Of a DNA stretch of 64,000 nucleotides, positions 55,405-64,000 are shown piece by piece. Within the stretch, counting starts at the first letter, position 1; each line of letters begins with the position of its first letter. The DNA is from Ochotona curzoniae. Its lineage: Eukaryota; Chordata; Mammalia; Lagomorpha; Ochotonidae. Where the stretch lies: contig NW_024465777.1 of the NCBI RefSeq assembly GCF_017591425.1, positions 3,968,001-4,032,000 on the forward strand, written 5' to 3'. Under the pieces are notes generated by a model. It was given only the letters and a program-made list of their open reading frames with translations, was not told where the DNA came from and ran no database searches. The position numbers and the translations under genes are program-made.

Positions 55405-56205
55405 TGCGGCACCTGTCTGCAGGAAGGTGGAGAACCAACCCCGGGTGGCCAGGTAGCCAAGCCAAGCGTCAGAGCCGAGCCAGTCGATCACGGCCGGGAC
55501 ACCTCCCCCACGCTGACAACTGCTTGCAGCCTGGGTCCTTGCCTGCTCCTACAGCACTGTGCAACCCTTGCCCCCGCCCGCTGGGGGGTCGGGCTCCTTG
55601 GCGCTCTTGCAGCCCTAGCAAGCTCTAGACCCTCAGGTCCCAAACAGCCAGAGAGCCCTGGAGGATGGATCATGTCAGCTTCTCTCCAGCCTGGCAGGGG
55701 CACCGGCTGGCCACTATCTGGGGAACTGGTAGAGGGAGATGTTACCTGTGTGCCAGTCACACAGGAATCTGAAACAGGGTGCGCCGAGACAAAAGCTGGT
55801 GCCCCAGTCCTGGGCCTGCTAGGCATGGGGCGAGAGGCAGCTATCCACAGGTGCTTGGGTAAAGAGTGTGAGGAAGCCAGTAGTGTAGGCGCTCCCGCCC
55901 TCCCTGTGCTACCGGACTGGACCACTAGAGGCCAGCACCGCGCTGCACTGCCTCCGCCTGGTATCCCAGCAGAGTGCCCAGCCCCTAAGTGGTCAGGGGC
56001 ATCCGCAGCCCCAGGACTGGAAACCCACAGTACAGAAGAAATGCAGAAGGCCCCTGTGGCTTGTACATCTGCAGTTCAGCAAAGGGCCATGTCTAGAGGT
56101 GCTGCGCGGGAGTGGAGACGGCTGGGAGGGGACCCAAGGTTCTCCAGGACTCACCCACCTGGAACTGGAATTATCACTTCCGAAATAAAGCTCATGTCCT
56201 TGCCC
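55405..56205 (+). other. EXTL1: EXTL1 3' untranslated region (inferred)
   Basis: Roughly 800 nt of unique GC-rich sequence from the stop to about 16 nt past the poly(A) signal. Long open frames here are not conserved-looking and are treated as noncoding. Confidence 0.6.
56184..56189 (+). terminator. EXTL1 polyadenylation signal AATAAA
   Basis: First canonical AATAAA after the EXTL1 stop codon, 780 nt downstream. Confidence 0.65.
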
Positions 56206-56734
56206 CCTCACGCCCAGGCTATAAATACCCTTGCAGCAGCTGCGCGGGGAGGAAATTCAGGACTCGCCTTGGAGCGAAGGCGACTTTGGGAGGGTGGGGG
56301 TGTTGGGTGTGTTCTTGCTTTGATGGCCTCACGGCTCTGGAAACTCCCGTGACTGGCCCGTTGGCTGGGCATGCCGTCCCCTAAGCCTTCAGCCTAGGGG
56401 TGACTCAGGCTGTCCCTGGGGCCTGTCACAGCTGGGCTTACTGAGTGGGCTCTCTGTGGGGGAGATGTGGGTCATGCAGTAACAGGTGCAGGGGGATTGC
56501 AAGTGAAAAGCAGGTGAGATCTGGCTCAGAGTCAAGGCCAAGGAGGTGGGTGTGCAGGCACACAGCTGCAGCACCAGAGGCCTTCCCAGGGCCAGTGGCT
56601 CCAGGTGCCAGGCCCAGCCAGGAGATGGGCACCTTTCCAGTCGCAGCTGCCCCATACATGGGGCAAACTGCTTAGCCTGCAACAGCCCACAGCTTCCAGC
56701 CCTGATAGGAGCAGAAGGCCTTCTTGGTGAGGCA

Positions 56735-56880
56735 GAAACCCCAGACCTGACTCCTCCTCGCTGTGTGACTTGAGGCAGTGAACTCAGCCTCTCTGAGCCT
56801 TGTTTGAAACGTGGAGGACAACTGTGGCCATCTCTTCAGAGAGGGGTAAGGACTTGGCACACAGCAAAACTTAGGATCCT
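56735..56880 (-). mobile_element. MIR fragment
   Basis: gctgtgtgacttgaggcagt, then tcagcctctctgagccttgt. Confidence 0.6.
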
Positions 56881-57119
56881 GGAGTCTATAGGCCCCATTC
56901 CAGGGCAACCCTAATGCCTTCCTGCAGGCCTCATGGCGCAGAGGTCATTTTACAGATGGAAAGGGAAAGGCAGATGGCCTGCTCCTCCTCCCTCTGTCTC
57001 TTGCAAGGACAGAGTCAGACTTGGAGCTGCCAAGGGCCCAGCCACTCAGCAAGGCAGCCTCAGGCTGTGGGGTCCTAGCTTTCCAGGCCAATGATCAAAG
57101 CAGACAACCACTCCAGGTC

Positions 57120-57260
57120 CGTGGCTGAGTTGACTTCTGTCCTCCCCACAGCTCTGTGAGGTAGGCACTGACTGCAGGTGAGACGGAGGCACAGAAAGGC
57201 TTAGCAATGGCCAGGAACAGATCTTGGACCTGGGGCTCAGGTGCGTGACCTCTGAGACAC
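57120..57260 (+). mobile_element. MIR fragment
   Basis: cagctctgtgaggtaggcac and gagacggaggcacagaaagg. Confidence 0.65.
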
Positions 57261-58060
57261 TGGTCTTCCTTCTTGTGAACTCTCTCTCTTTCTCTCTCTC
57301 CCCCTCTCGGCCCAGGAGTCAGCGTCTTCCCTTGCAGATGGCTCCCTGGCCCCCTGAGCTGTGTCCGGTACAGCAACCCCATCAGGCTGTACAGGCAGTA
57401 GAGCTGGCTCAGCCCGGTCAGAGTTCAGCTTTTGCAACTAGATAGGGGAGTGGCCCAGGGAGAGGTTGTACGCGGAGGGTCCCGGGTGAACCCTGGATGT
57501 GCTCATACCACTTGGGGCAACTTCCTGGGCAGGGAGAGCAAGCAAAGAGGCAAAAGGCGAGGTCCTTATCCAGGAGGCAGCTCCTGAAGCCCCCCCAAGA
57601 AAGGGATGTGTCTGACTCCCAGCCAAAGGGACTAAGGCTCAGCCAGGACTCAGACACCTGGTTCCCTGATTCAGGGGGACTCCAAGGAGGATGTGGGTTC
57701 CTCACAGCTCTGCACCCCCTTAGGCTGCCTTCAACTCGACTGTTCCTGCAGAAGGAGGGACTCGGTCTCAGGGCTTCCTCCCAGCTGCGTGAGGGAAGGT
57801 GAGGTGCCAGCTGGAGGACGCTGTGGTCTGCCTGCCCTATACTCCCACTCATGCTGTGGGGGAGGACAGCGCTGGCTGCGGGCATAGCCGGTACACAGCC
57901 TTGCAGGGAGCTGTAGGCCTGAATCCCATCACCTGCACATCTGCTGAGGAACCCCCAGGGCTGGCTGCAGTCAGGTGGGAGGGGCCAGGAAGAGATCCAT
58001 TCATAGAGTCAGGCAAGGATCCGTCCCACACCTGCAGGCTGAAGTCCGGAGGAGGGCTGG

Positions 58061-58066
58061 TTTATA
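58061..58066 (-). terminator. Possible variant poly(A) signal TATAAA for SLC30A2
   Basis: TTTATA on plus reads TATAAA on the gene strand, 100 nt past the SLC30A2 stop. No AATAAA or ATTAAA was seen on this strand in the gap, so a variant signal is plausible but unproven. Confidence 0.3.
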
Positions 58067-58165
58067 ACACGGCTCGGGCAGGCACAGTCCTGGCTGAGCC
58101 TGGGGACAGTCAGGCCGGCTCCCTGCAGGTCCTGTTTGTGTCCCTGTGGGCCCTGGGCTAGGAGA

Positions 58166-58311
58166 TCAGTCTGAGGGGCCTTGGCATGCCTGGCAGTCCC
58201 TCATGTCCTCAGAGTAGTCCTCGATCTGGATGGTCATGGTGTGGAAGTGGAACCTCCCCTGGAGGCGGGCACTGGCCATCTTCAGCACAGCCTGAGCATC
58301 TGCATTCTCCG
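58166..58311 (-). CDS. SLC30A2: SLC30A2 coding exon 8 (C terminus)
   Basis: Encodes [35 protein letters not shown] and [10 protein letters not shown] with stop TGA at 58,168-58,166. Acceptor CCTAG before 58,311. Confidence 0.94.
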
Positions 58312-61300
58312 CTAGGGCACCAGAGAAGGTTTACTTACTCTTGGTCTCTGGCGACAATCAGAAGCCCAAGTTGTGCACCCATCCTTCCCCACCCCTCCCC
58401 AACAGAACAGGACAGGGCCCATGGGAGTGTACCAGTGACCTGGGCCAGGCCTGATGCATGGATGCCTCCTACAGCTGAGGTTATCAGGACCCCTGGGCAT
58501 GTCCTCGCCCCATCCTGAGTGTCCCACCCACTCACCAATGGCGATGTGGACGGAGAGCACGGGCTGGGCCATGGTCAGCGCCCAGATGTGCAGACTGTGC
58601 AAGGCTTGCACCCCTTCCACCGACAGCAGCAGATCCCGCACAGCTGTGAAGTCCATGCCTTTGGGGGTCCCTGAGGATGGCAGGGAACAAGGTAAAGTCA
58701 ACAGCTCCCCTAACTCTGGCTGAGGGGCAGGGCTGGCTCCTCTTCCTTCTCCTCCTCGTTGGTCCCGTTGGCCAGCAGGATGGTGTCTCCCAGTCCCTAC
58801 ATGGGAGCAGCCTGTTCCAAGAACCCCAGAATGTCCATGGGACTTATTTACTATCCCCTCTTGAACACAGGGCGGTCTATGGTTCACCACTGTAGTCTCC
58901 ATTCCCAGAACATGACCCAAGGCCTAGCAGGTGCTATGTAAATGCTGATGTTTAACAGAAGGCAGAAAGGAAGAACAAGACAGAACCTGTGAAGTCCTGG
59001 ACCCCCAGGGCAAGATCATCATTGCCACTGCCATCTGGGACCCCCTTCTTTGGAGAGAAAGCGCTGAGCTGCACCCCAGGCAGCAGCTGACTTCACTCCA
59101 GCCTAACCCTGACTCCACAGAGGCCCACAACCATGACCTACAATACAAGGCCCAAGCGCCCCGGAAAGCCCAGATGAGAGGTTATTGAGCCCCTCCCCAG
59201 GCAGCCAGCCCTCCTGAGGCACAGTTTAGTACACTCAGCAGACTTGGTCAGGGCTGATACTCGGTCTGGAGCCTCAGTCGACCTCTCCGTGCAATGGGAA
59301 GCATGATCCTGGTGCCCCCTCTCTTTCCTGAGGGAACGCAACTGGAAGCAGAAAGTATATAGGGTACAGCTGGAGTGCCTGGTGCCAGACCCCACAGGTA
59401 GCCACCGGACTTGCCAGGTGGATGCCTCAGCAGAGGGGAGGCATGGGCCAGGAGACAGTTTCAAGAATAGTTTCAGCTATAGGCCAAAGTCATCCAAGGT
59501 TGGTCCAAGGTCTTCCAGACGTTGCCAAGTTCCAGATCGTGGCTCCCCACCAATGGGCAGGGATCTTTCAACACACACATTTGCATCCACACGCACACTT
59601 CTTTTGAGGCCTAGAGCTCGAGGGCCAAGCACCAAAGGGAGGCCCTGAGGCCCGTTACCTTCCATCAGCACCAGGATCACGTCTCTCAGGATGGTCAAGG
59701 TTGTCCCCAGGACCAGGATGGAGAAGAGGAAGGTGCAGATGGGATCTATGTACTTGTACTCCGGCTGCAAGAAGAGGGGAAGGCAGACTGCCTGACTCTC
59801 CCTAACTTCCTTCTCTGCTCCCACCCAGGCCGGGGCTGGTGAGAGGTGCGTAAACCCCCTGCAGGGTTGATGGGAGCCTCCCTCTGACCCTGCCTCCCAG
59901 CTCTCTCCTCCTCTTCCTTGCCAGAATCTGAACAGACAGGACAGGGTACAGTTCAGGAAACAGTATTGGCCCCTTCCTACCCTTCCTGGCTTGTGGGCTG
60001 AGACAAGGACAGAGCTAACAAGAATCCTAGATACCTTGTGGGCCGCCAGCCCATTTTCTAGATGGAGAAATTGAGACTCACCCAGAGCATACACCTCACT
60101 CCACATCAAATGGCTGGCTAGGGAGACAGCCAAACTTCTGGACAAAGATCTGACTCTTTCTATCACCCCAATATGGTGGGTCATGCCCAGGCTTCAGCCA
60201 CACAGTCCTGGGTTCGAATCTCACACTGTAACTTTTCAGCTAGGTGACACATTCAAGCCACAGAACCTTTCTGAACTGTGGAAAACACTGTGGACTAGGT
60301 GGGAGCAAGAATCTGGGAAGGGTCTTGTGTCCCGCCTCCACCCCTTCCCACTGTCCCGGATCTGACCTTGAAGTATAAAATATAGGCTGCCACCAGCACA
60401 CCCAAGCTCTGCAGAAAGTCTCCAATCACGTGGACAAAAGCGGCTCGGACGCTGGGGTTCTCCTGTGATTGACCAGCGTCATGGCTGTGCCCATGGCCAT
60501 GGCTGTGCCCATGGCTGGACTGGTGAAGGATCAACCCCATGCTACAAAAGCAGAGACAAAGTTCAAGGGCTGTCATAGGTAAGCAAGGAGAGACTACCTG
60601 TCAGGGCTGGCCTCCCTGTGCGCCAAAATCTCAAACCCCACATGCTGGGTGACCCCTGAGGCTCCCTAAGGAGCCACTAGTCTCAGGAACAGGGGCCCAG
60701 TCCCAAAGCCAGGACTTAAGCTTCTGACATCCTTGGCCTAAGCTTAAGGTGCAACCCAGGAGTTCCAGGTGCTACAGCTTGGGCCTGTCACTGCGGCCCA
60801 TGCAGATTGTGGTACAGCCTCCTTCCTGGGGATGCCTGGCACAGGTGGGAACCCAGTCACACTCACATGATGTTCACAGCCACAGCACAGCCGGATGTGA
60901 TCAGCATGGTGCCCCCCTCGATTTCGTACTCCCCAGAGATCAGCCGCTGCACGGCCAGGTACACCAGCACTCCGGTCACCACCCAGATGGACAGCACGGA
61001 CAACAGAGCTCCCAGGATCTCTGGGGAGGAACCAGACCGCAGGACCAACCTCAGCATGGACCCTAAGGTTCCTCCTCCACGAGCCACCCTCCCTTTGCCA
61101 AGTCGGAGCCTCCTTCTGCTGAAGCCAGGGCTGCTATCCCATCACTGTGTCTGAGAAGGGGCTGGAAGGAACCTGGAAGGCATCCAGGTCAAACCTTTGT
61201 GCTTTACATGGAGAGAAACTGGCTTATTGAACAAATGTGGCACGGTGGGTAAAGCAGCCACCTACAGCACCTGCTGTGTGTGCTCCGAGTCCCTGACTCT

Positions 61301-63493
61301 CTACTTCTGACCCAGCTCCCTGCTAATGCATCCGAGAAAGCTTTAAAAGATGGTCCAAGTGCTTAGGCCCCTCAACTACATGGAAGACCCAGATAGAATC
61401 CCAGGCTTCCAGCTTCAGCCTGACCCAGTCCCTGCTGTTGTTGCCCTTTGGGGCGTAAACCAGCATATGGAAGATCTCTCTCTCTTTGTCTTTCAATCTG
61501 TAACTCTGCCTTTCAATAAATAAATCTTTAAAAAATAAGTAAATAATGTTCTTTGCTCAGCTGGCAACCCAAGGTGACCCAGGAGGAGTGGTTGGGTTAT
61601 GTCCCACATACAGGACAATGACAGCGCAGTCCAGGGGACTGAGGAGTTTAAAGCCTGTCACTCCCACTGACCTTTCCCTCCTCCAGGGCTGACCTGTGTA
61701 GTCCTGAGCAATGTGAATGCCACTGTCATTTGTTGAAACCAATGTGTTCCTCAGGATGATGAACTTGGCTTCCCTGCAGACTGGGAGCTCCTGAAAGGCT
61801 GGGCCCTGGGATCCCCCAACAGATTTGGGGGGACAAGGCCAAAGCTGACACCTCCTTCCTGGACTCAAGTCACCCTCCTATCATCCCCTGGGGATCCACT
61901 GGCTAGAGCCCTTTAAGAGCCCCTGTCCAGCCCCTTCTCCCCAGCCAATGTCCCCTCTCTTAGCTCCATCTCCAGTGCCTGCAGGGACCCTCACCAGCTC
62001 GCTGCCAGCCGAAGTTCATGGTCTTGGTGGCGGGTCGGGAGGACATCCAGAGGGAGAAGAGGCTGACAAGCATGCTGGCAAAGTCAGTGAGCAGGTGGGC
62101 TGCATCAGTCATGATGGCCAGGCTGTGTGCCAGGTACCCACCTGCAGGGACAGGACCAGGAAAGTAGAGGACCCTTAGCAGCCTTCTAGAAAGCATGCAC
62201 TTCTTTCTAGATCTCTCTACCCATTAGCAGTACAACTGTGAGTAAGTGACTATTCTGAGTCTCGACTTTCACACTTCCTGAAATGGGCCAACAACATCCA
62301 CTGTGAGAGGAAAGGTGAAAATCAAGTTGAATTAGAGCTTTGTGGGCATGCGGGCCTTTCCTTACCTGATACTAACATGCCATTTAACCCGGACATGCCT
62401 CAATCTCATCAGAGACTAAGGAGAATGACAGTACAAAACTAGTCAGAGAACTGGCAAGCTCATGTGTCTGTAACGAGCACAGTACATGCTCAGTGAATGG
62501 GGCTGTTAGGGCAGCTTTCACTGGGACACCCAGACGGTGGAGGCACCAACTTCCTCTACCGGGCACAAAGTCCTTACCAATGATTTCTCCAACCATGAAC
62601 ACCAGGCAGATGGCAGAGGCCACATAGAGTTGGCGCCGGGCCTGCTCCCGCTTGAGGTCGTGTTGACTGTGTGCACCCCTCTGGGCATGGCAGTAGTGGT
62701 TGCTCTGGGCAGCCAGCTCCATGGCCTGCATGTCTGGGCCAGGCCCTGGCTGGGGGATCCAGCCCATCCCTTCCTGCCACAGAGACCCCATGTATGACCT
62801 GGCCAGGGAAGAAGGAGGGAAGAGGAAGCTTAGTTCTCAGATAGCGACAGGAAGGACTAAAGCCAGTCCTGTCTTTCCCGGGAGGGTCTCGATGTTCCCA
62901 CAAGTCCCCTTGGAGCCACCGGAAGGTGAGAAGTTTGTGCGTGGAAGGAAGGAATGGGGTGGGAGTTGGGGGAATGAGTGTCCTGGGGCTCTGGCCCTGG
63001 GTGTCCACCCTTCCCCCACCCTTTCCAAGGCATAGAGTTAGCAGAGACCTTGGGAAAGGGCCAAGGGACAGGCTGATTAGTGGAGCAGGGAGAAGGAGTG
63101 CAGGGCTCTGGCTCCAGAGACCAATGGGGATCACCCCAGGTCGTAGCTGCCTGGAGGCCAAATGCTGGGAAGCAAAGAAGGTGGGTGGGGGGAGCCAAGC
63201 ATCGGAGCCCCTTCCCCGCACCCCTCCACGCCCCCCGCCGCCAGCAGGAATCAGGCTCGTGTTGGGCCCAGGGGCAGAGATGATCCCTGGTCAGGTGGCT
63301 AGGCTCGCTTTTCTCTTACCTAACCTTGCCCCACCCATTCGGCCTGGAGCTACTTCCAGCCTACTACTACTAACCACAGCCTAGACCGCAAAACAGGAGG
63401 TGCGGCCGCTCAAATTCCCACCCTCCCCGGGCTGTCGCTTTACCGGACTCCAGTCCTGCTGTCCAACAGGTACCGCTTCTCAGTGACCTCCAT
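58166..63493 (-). CDS. SLC30A2: SLC30A2 (ZnT2), zinc transporter 2 (8 coding exons)
   Basis: Cation diffusion facilitator that moves zinc from cytosol into vesicles; in mammals it loads zinc into milk, pancreatic and other secretory vesicles. Exons join to 1,134 nt = 377 residues plus stop (372 in the human form I recall). Transmembrane zinc site residues are visible as His106-x3-Asp110 (HLLTD) and His228-x3-Asp232 (HVIGD). Six hydrophobic segments are present. Between TM4 and TM5 lies a His-rich loop (residues 197-211). The cytoplasmic C-terminal domain ends [10 protein letters not shown], with a CxxC pair. The ATG at 63,493 has a weak -3 base (T) but G at +4. Transcribed towards EXTL1. Confidence 0.96.
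58536..58670 (-). CDS. SLC30A2: SLC30A2 coding exon 7 (cytoplasmic domain)
   Basis: Encodes [17 protein letters not shown] through [10 protein letters not shown]. Acceptor CCTCAG, donor GTGAGT. Confidence 0.95.
59220..59340 (-). mobile_element. Weak MIR fragment
   Basis: agcctcagtcgacctctccg then tgcaatgggaagcatgatcc, SLC30A2 intron 6. Confidence 0.4.
59659..59764 (-). CDS. SLC30A2: SLC30A2 coding exon 6 (TM6)
   Basis: Encodes [17 protein letters not shown] then [18 protein letters not shown]. Acceptor TGCAG, donor GTAACG; ends in phase 1. Confidence 0.95.
60190..60310 (-). mobile_element. MIR fragment with tRNA-like box B
   Basis: gggttcgaatctcacactgt preserves a perfect box-B core; it is not a tRNA gene. 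SLC30A2 intron 5. Confidence 0.55.
60367..60541 (-). CDS. SLC30A2: SLC30A2 coding exon 5 (His-rich loop, TM5)
   Basis: Encodes MGLILHQS, then [15 protein letters not shown], then [18 protein letters not shown] and VAAYILYFK. Holds the His-rich loop and zinc ligands His228/Asp232. Acceptor TGTAG, donor GTCAGA. Confidence 0.95.
60867..61020 (-). CDS. SLC30A2: SLC30A2 coding exon 4 (TM3-TM4)
   Basis: Encodes [20 protein letters not shown] through [16 protein letters not shown]. Acceptor CCCCAG, donor GTGAGT; ends in phase 2. Confidence 0.95.
61235..61537 (+). mobile_element. Old C-repeat SINE
   Basis: atgtggcacggtgggtaaag head; gcctttcaataaataaatct tail, the only SINE of this family inside SLC30A2 (intron 3). 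Confidence 0.82.
61995..62141 (-). CDS. SLC30A2: SLC30A2 coding exon 3 (TM2 zinc ligands)
   Basis: Encodes [19 protein letters not shown] through [10 protein letters not shown]. His106 and Asp110 are zinc-site ligands. Acceptor CTGCAG, donor GTGAGG. Confidence 0.96.
62220..62330 (-). mobile_element. Weak MIR fragment
   Basis: aactgtgagtaagtgactat and ttcctgaaatgggccaacaa, SLC30A2 intron 2. Confidence 0.4.
62578..62798 (-). CDS. SLC30A2: SLC30A2 coding exon 2
   Basis: Encodes [33 protein letters not shown] and TM1 ([18 protein letters not shown]). Acceptor GGCCAG before 62,798, donor GTAAGG at 62,577; ends in phase 1. Confidence 0.95.
63444..63493 (-). CDS. SLC30A2: SLC30A2 coding exon 1 (residues 1-17)
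   Basis: Encodes [16 protein letters not shown] and two bases of Arg17. Donor CG|GTAAAG at 63,443. Human starts similarly (MEAKEKQHLLDAR from memory). Confidence 0.9.
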
Positions 63494-63543
63494 GCAGGTC
63501 CTCGCGCCCCGCGCTGCGGCCCCTCCGAAAGTGCGCTAGAACT

Positions 63544-63550
63544 TGCGCAC
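63544..63550 (+). promoter_or_regulatory. Metal response element core TGCGCAC
   Basis: Matches MTF-1 core TGCRCNC; lies just upstream of the SLC30A2 ATG, probably within the 5' leader. Confidence 0.45.
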
Positions 63551-63563
63551 AGGACGCCCCGTA

Positions 63564-63570
63564 GCGCGCA
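63564..63570 (-). promoter_or_regulatory. Metal response element core TGCGCGC
   Basis: Minus-strand match to TGCRCNC, 14 bp from the preceding one. Confidence 0.4.
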
Positions 63571-63575
63571 CCACC

Positions 63576-63582
63576 TGCGCCC
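63576..63582 (+). promoter_or_regulatory. Metal response element core TGCGCCC
   Basis: Third TGCRCNC match within 40 bp. GC richness raises the chance rate. Confidence 0.4.
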
Positions 63583-63728
63583 AGGGCCCGCGCACCGTGC
63601 CTGTCCGCTCCAGCTCCGGCGCCCCCGAGGCCGCCCGCTGCTGCTCCGGTTCTCGTTCGGACTCGGACTCTGTCTCCGGCTCTGACTCTGGTTCCGCTCC
63701 GAGCGCTCCCACGTGTCACCGCCGCCGC

Positions 63729-63735
63729 TGCGCCC
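63729..63735 (+). promoter_or_regulatory. Metal response element core TGCGCCC
   Basis: Lies next to the TATA-like element. Confidence 0.4.
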
Positions 63736-63793
63736 GCGCCCGCTCGTTTTATCCGGCGCTCGCCACCTCGTGTGAAGCAGCCCGCGGCGCGTC

Positions 63794-63800
63794 GTGTGCA
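63794..63800 (-). promoter_or_regulatory. Metal response element core TGCACAC
   Basis: Minus-strand match upstream of the TATA-like element; TGCACAC is the form with R=A and is the best resemblance to classical metallothionein sites here. Confidence 0.45.
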
Positions 63801-64000
63801 AAAGCCCGCGGAGAAAGGGCGGGGGTGGCCGGCTGCAGAGACGCCCGGGCGCTGGTCTCGCGCACCGGACCTCTGAGGCGGTCCAGGGCCCAAGGAGCCC
63901 AGCTGCCCGCGTCGGCGGCTGCTCCGGGGGTGCTGGATTGCGGCAGCAGGTGGCTGCGCTGGCGTCTCCAGCGCGGGATTCCTGGGTTGCACTGCCAAGT

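Larger units (their letters stand above)
56206..58060. other. Gap between converging EXTL1 and SLC30A2 3' ends
   Basis: No supported coding sequence. Contains MIR-like fragments (listed) and otherwise unique GC-rich DNA; no SINE of the C-repeat type has inserted here. Confidence 0.6.
63400..64000. promoter_or_regulatory. CpG island / SLC30A2 promoter
   Basis: Very GC- and CpG-rich to the end of the window. On the gene strand GGATAAAA near 63,747-63,754 could act as a TATA-like element giving a start near 63,720. A CACGTG E-box lies at 63,710-63,715. The island is cut by the window edge. Confidence 0.65.

Noticed and set aside
55672..56352. 226-codon plus-strand open frame after EXTL1
   Set aside because: Lies in the inferred 3' UTR and runs past the poly(A) signal; no family resemblance.
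59477..60184. 235-codon minus-strand open frame
   Set aside because: Intron read-through around SLC30A2 exon 6; only 59,659-59,764 is coding.
60190..60230. tRNA-like box B (gggttcgaatctc)
   Set aside because: Part of a MIR; no cloverleaf. The same holds for box A/B matches in every C-repeat SINE.
63370..63998. Two long minus-strand open frames (143 and 172 codons) across the SLC30A2 promoter
   Set aside because: They are out of frame with the SLC30A2 start, overlap each other, and come from CpG-rich low-complexity DNA with few stops.

Overview
This is nuclear DNA of a placental mammal, almost certainly a lagomorph and most likely a pika (Ochotona). The evidence is the interspersed repeats: more than forty copies of a tRNA-derived SINE of the lagomorph C-repeat (CSINE) type, the youngest with a tail ending in a 'cctttccaataaaaat' block that I associate with pika rather than rabbit. 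Family assignments, human comparisons and the species call are from memory; no search was run.

Three protein-coding genes can be reconstructed exon by exon, all with GT-AG introns and closed reading frames. PAFAH2 (minus strand) has ten coding exons between 6,869 and 26,060, a likely noncoding first exon and CpG-rich promoter near 33.7-34.3 kb, and a 3' UTR reaching about 5.87 kb; it encodes 392 residues with the Ser236/Asp259/His314 triad. EXTL1 (plus strand) has eleven coding exons between 44,664 and 55,404 (670 residues) and a poly(A) signal at 56,184. SLC30A2/ZnT2 (minus strand) has eight coding exons between 58,166 and 63,493 (377 residues), with a CpG-rich promoter at the right edge. 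Order and orientation match human 1p36.11.

Layout: 1-5.87 kb is repeat-rich DNA downstream of PAFAH2. 5.87-34 kb is PAFAH2, its introns packed with SINEs, especially a pile-up at 28-32 kb. 34.3-43.7 kb is intergenic. 43.7-56.2 kb is EXTL1. 56.2-58.2 kb separates the converging 3' ends of EXTL1 and SLC30A2. 58.2-64 kb is SLC30A2 and its promoter. Older L2, MIR and L1 fragments and a few short elements I cannot name fill much of the rest.

The three genes are functionally unrelated (phospholipid hydrolysis, heparan-sulfate-type glycosylation, zinc export into vesicles) and share only genomic position. I see no operon-like, phage, CRISPR or other unusual system. The items most worth a second look are a possible in-frame N-terminal extension of PAFAH2, ZNF143-type motifs at its promoter, metal-response-element cores at the SLC30A2 promoter, a longer His-rich loop in ZnT2, loss of the DXD motif in EXTL1, and several short repeat families.
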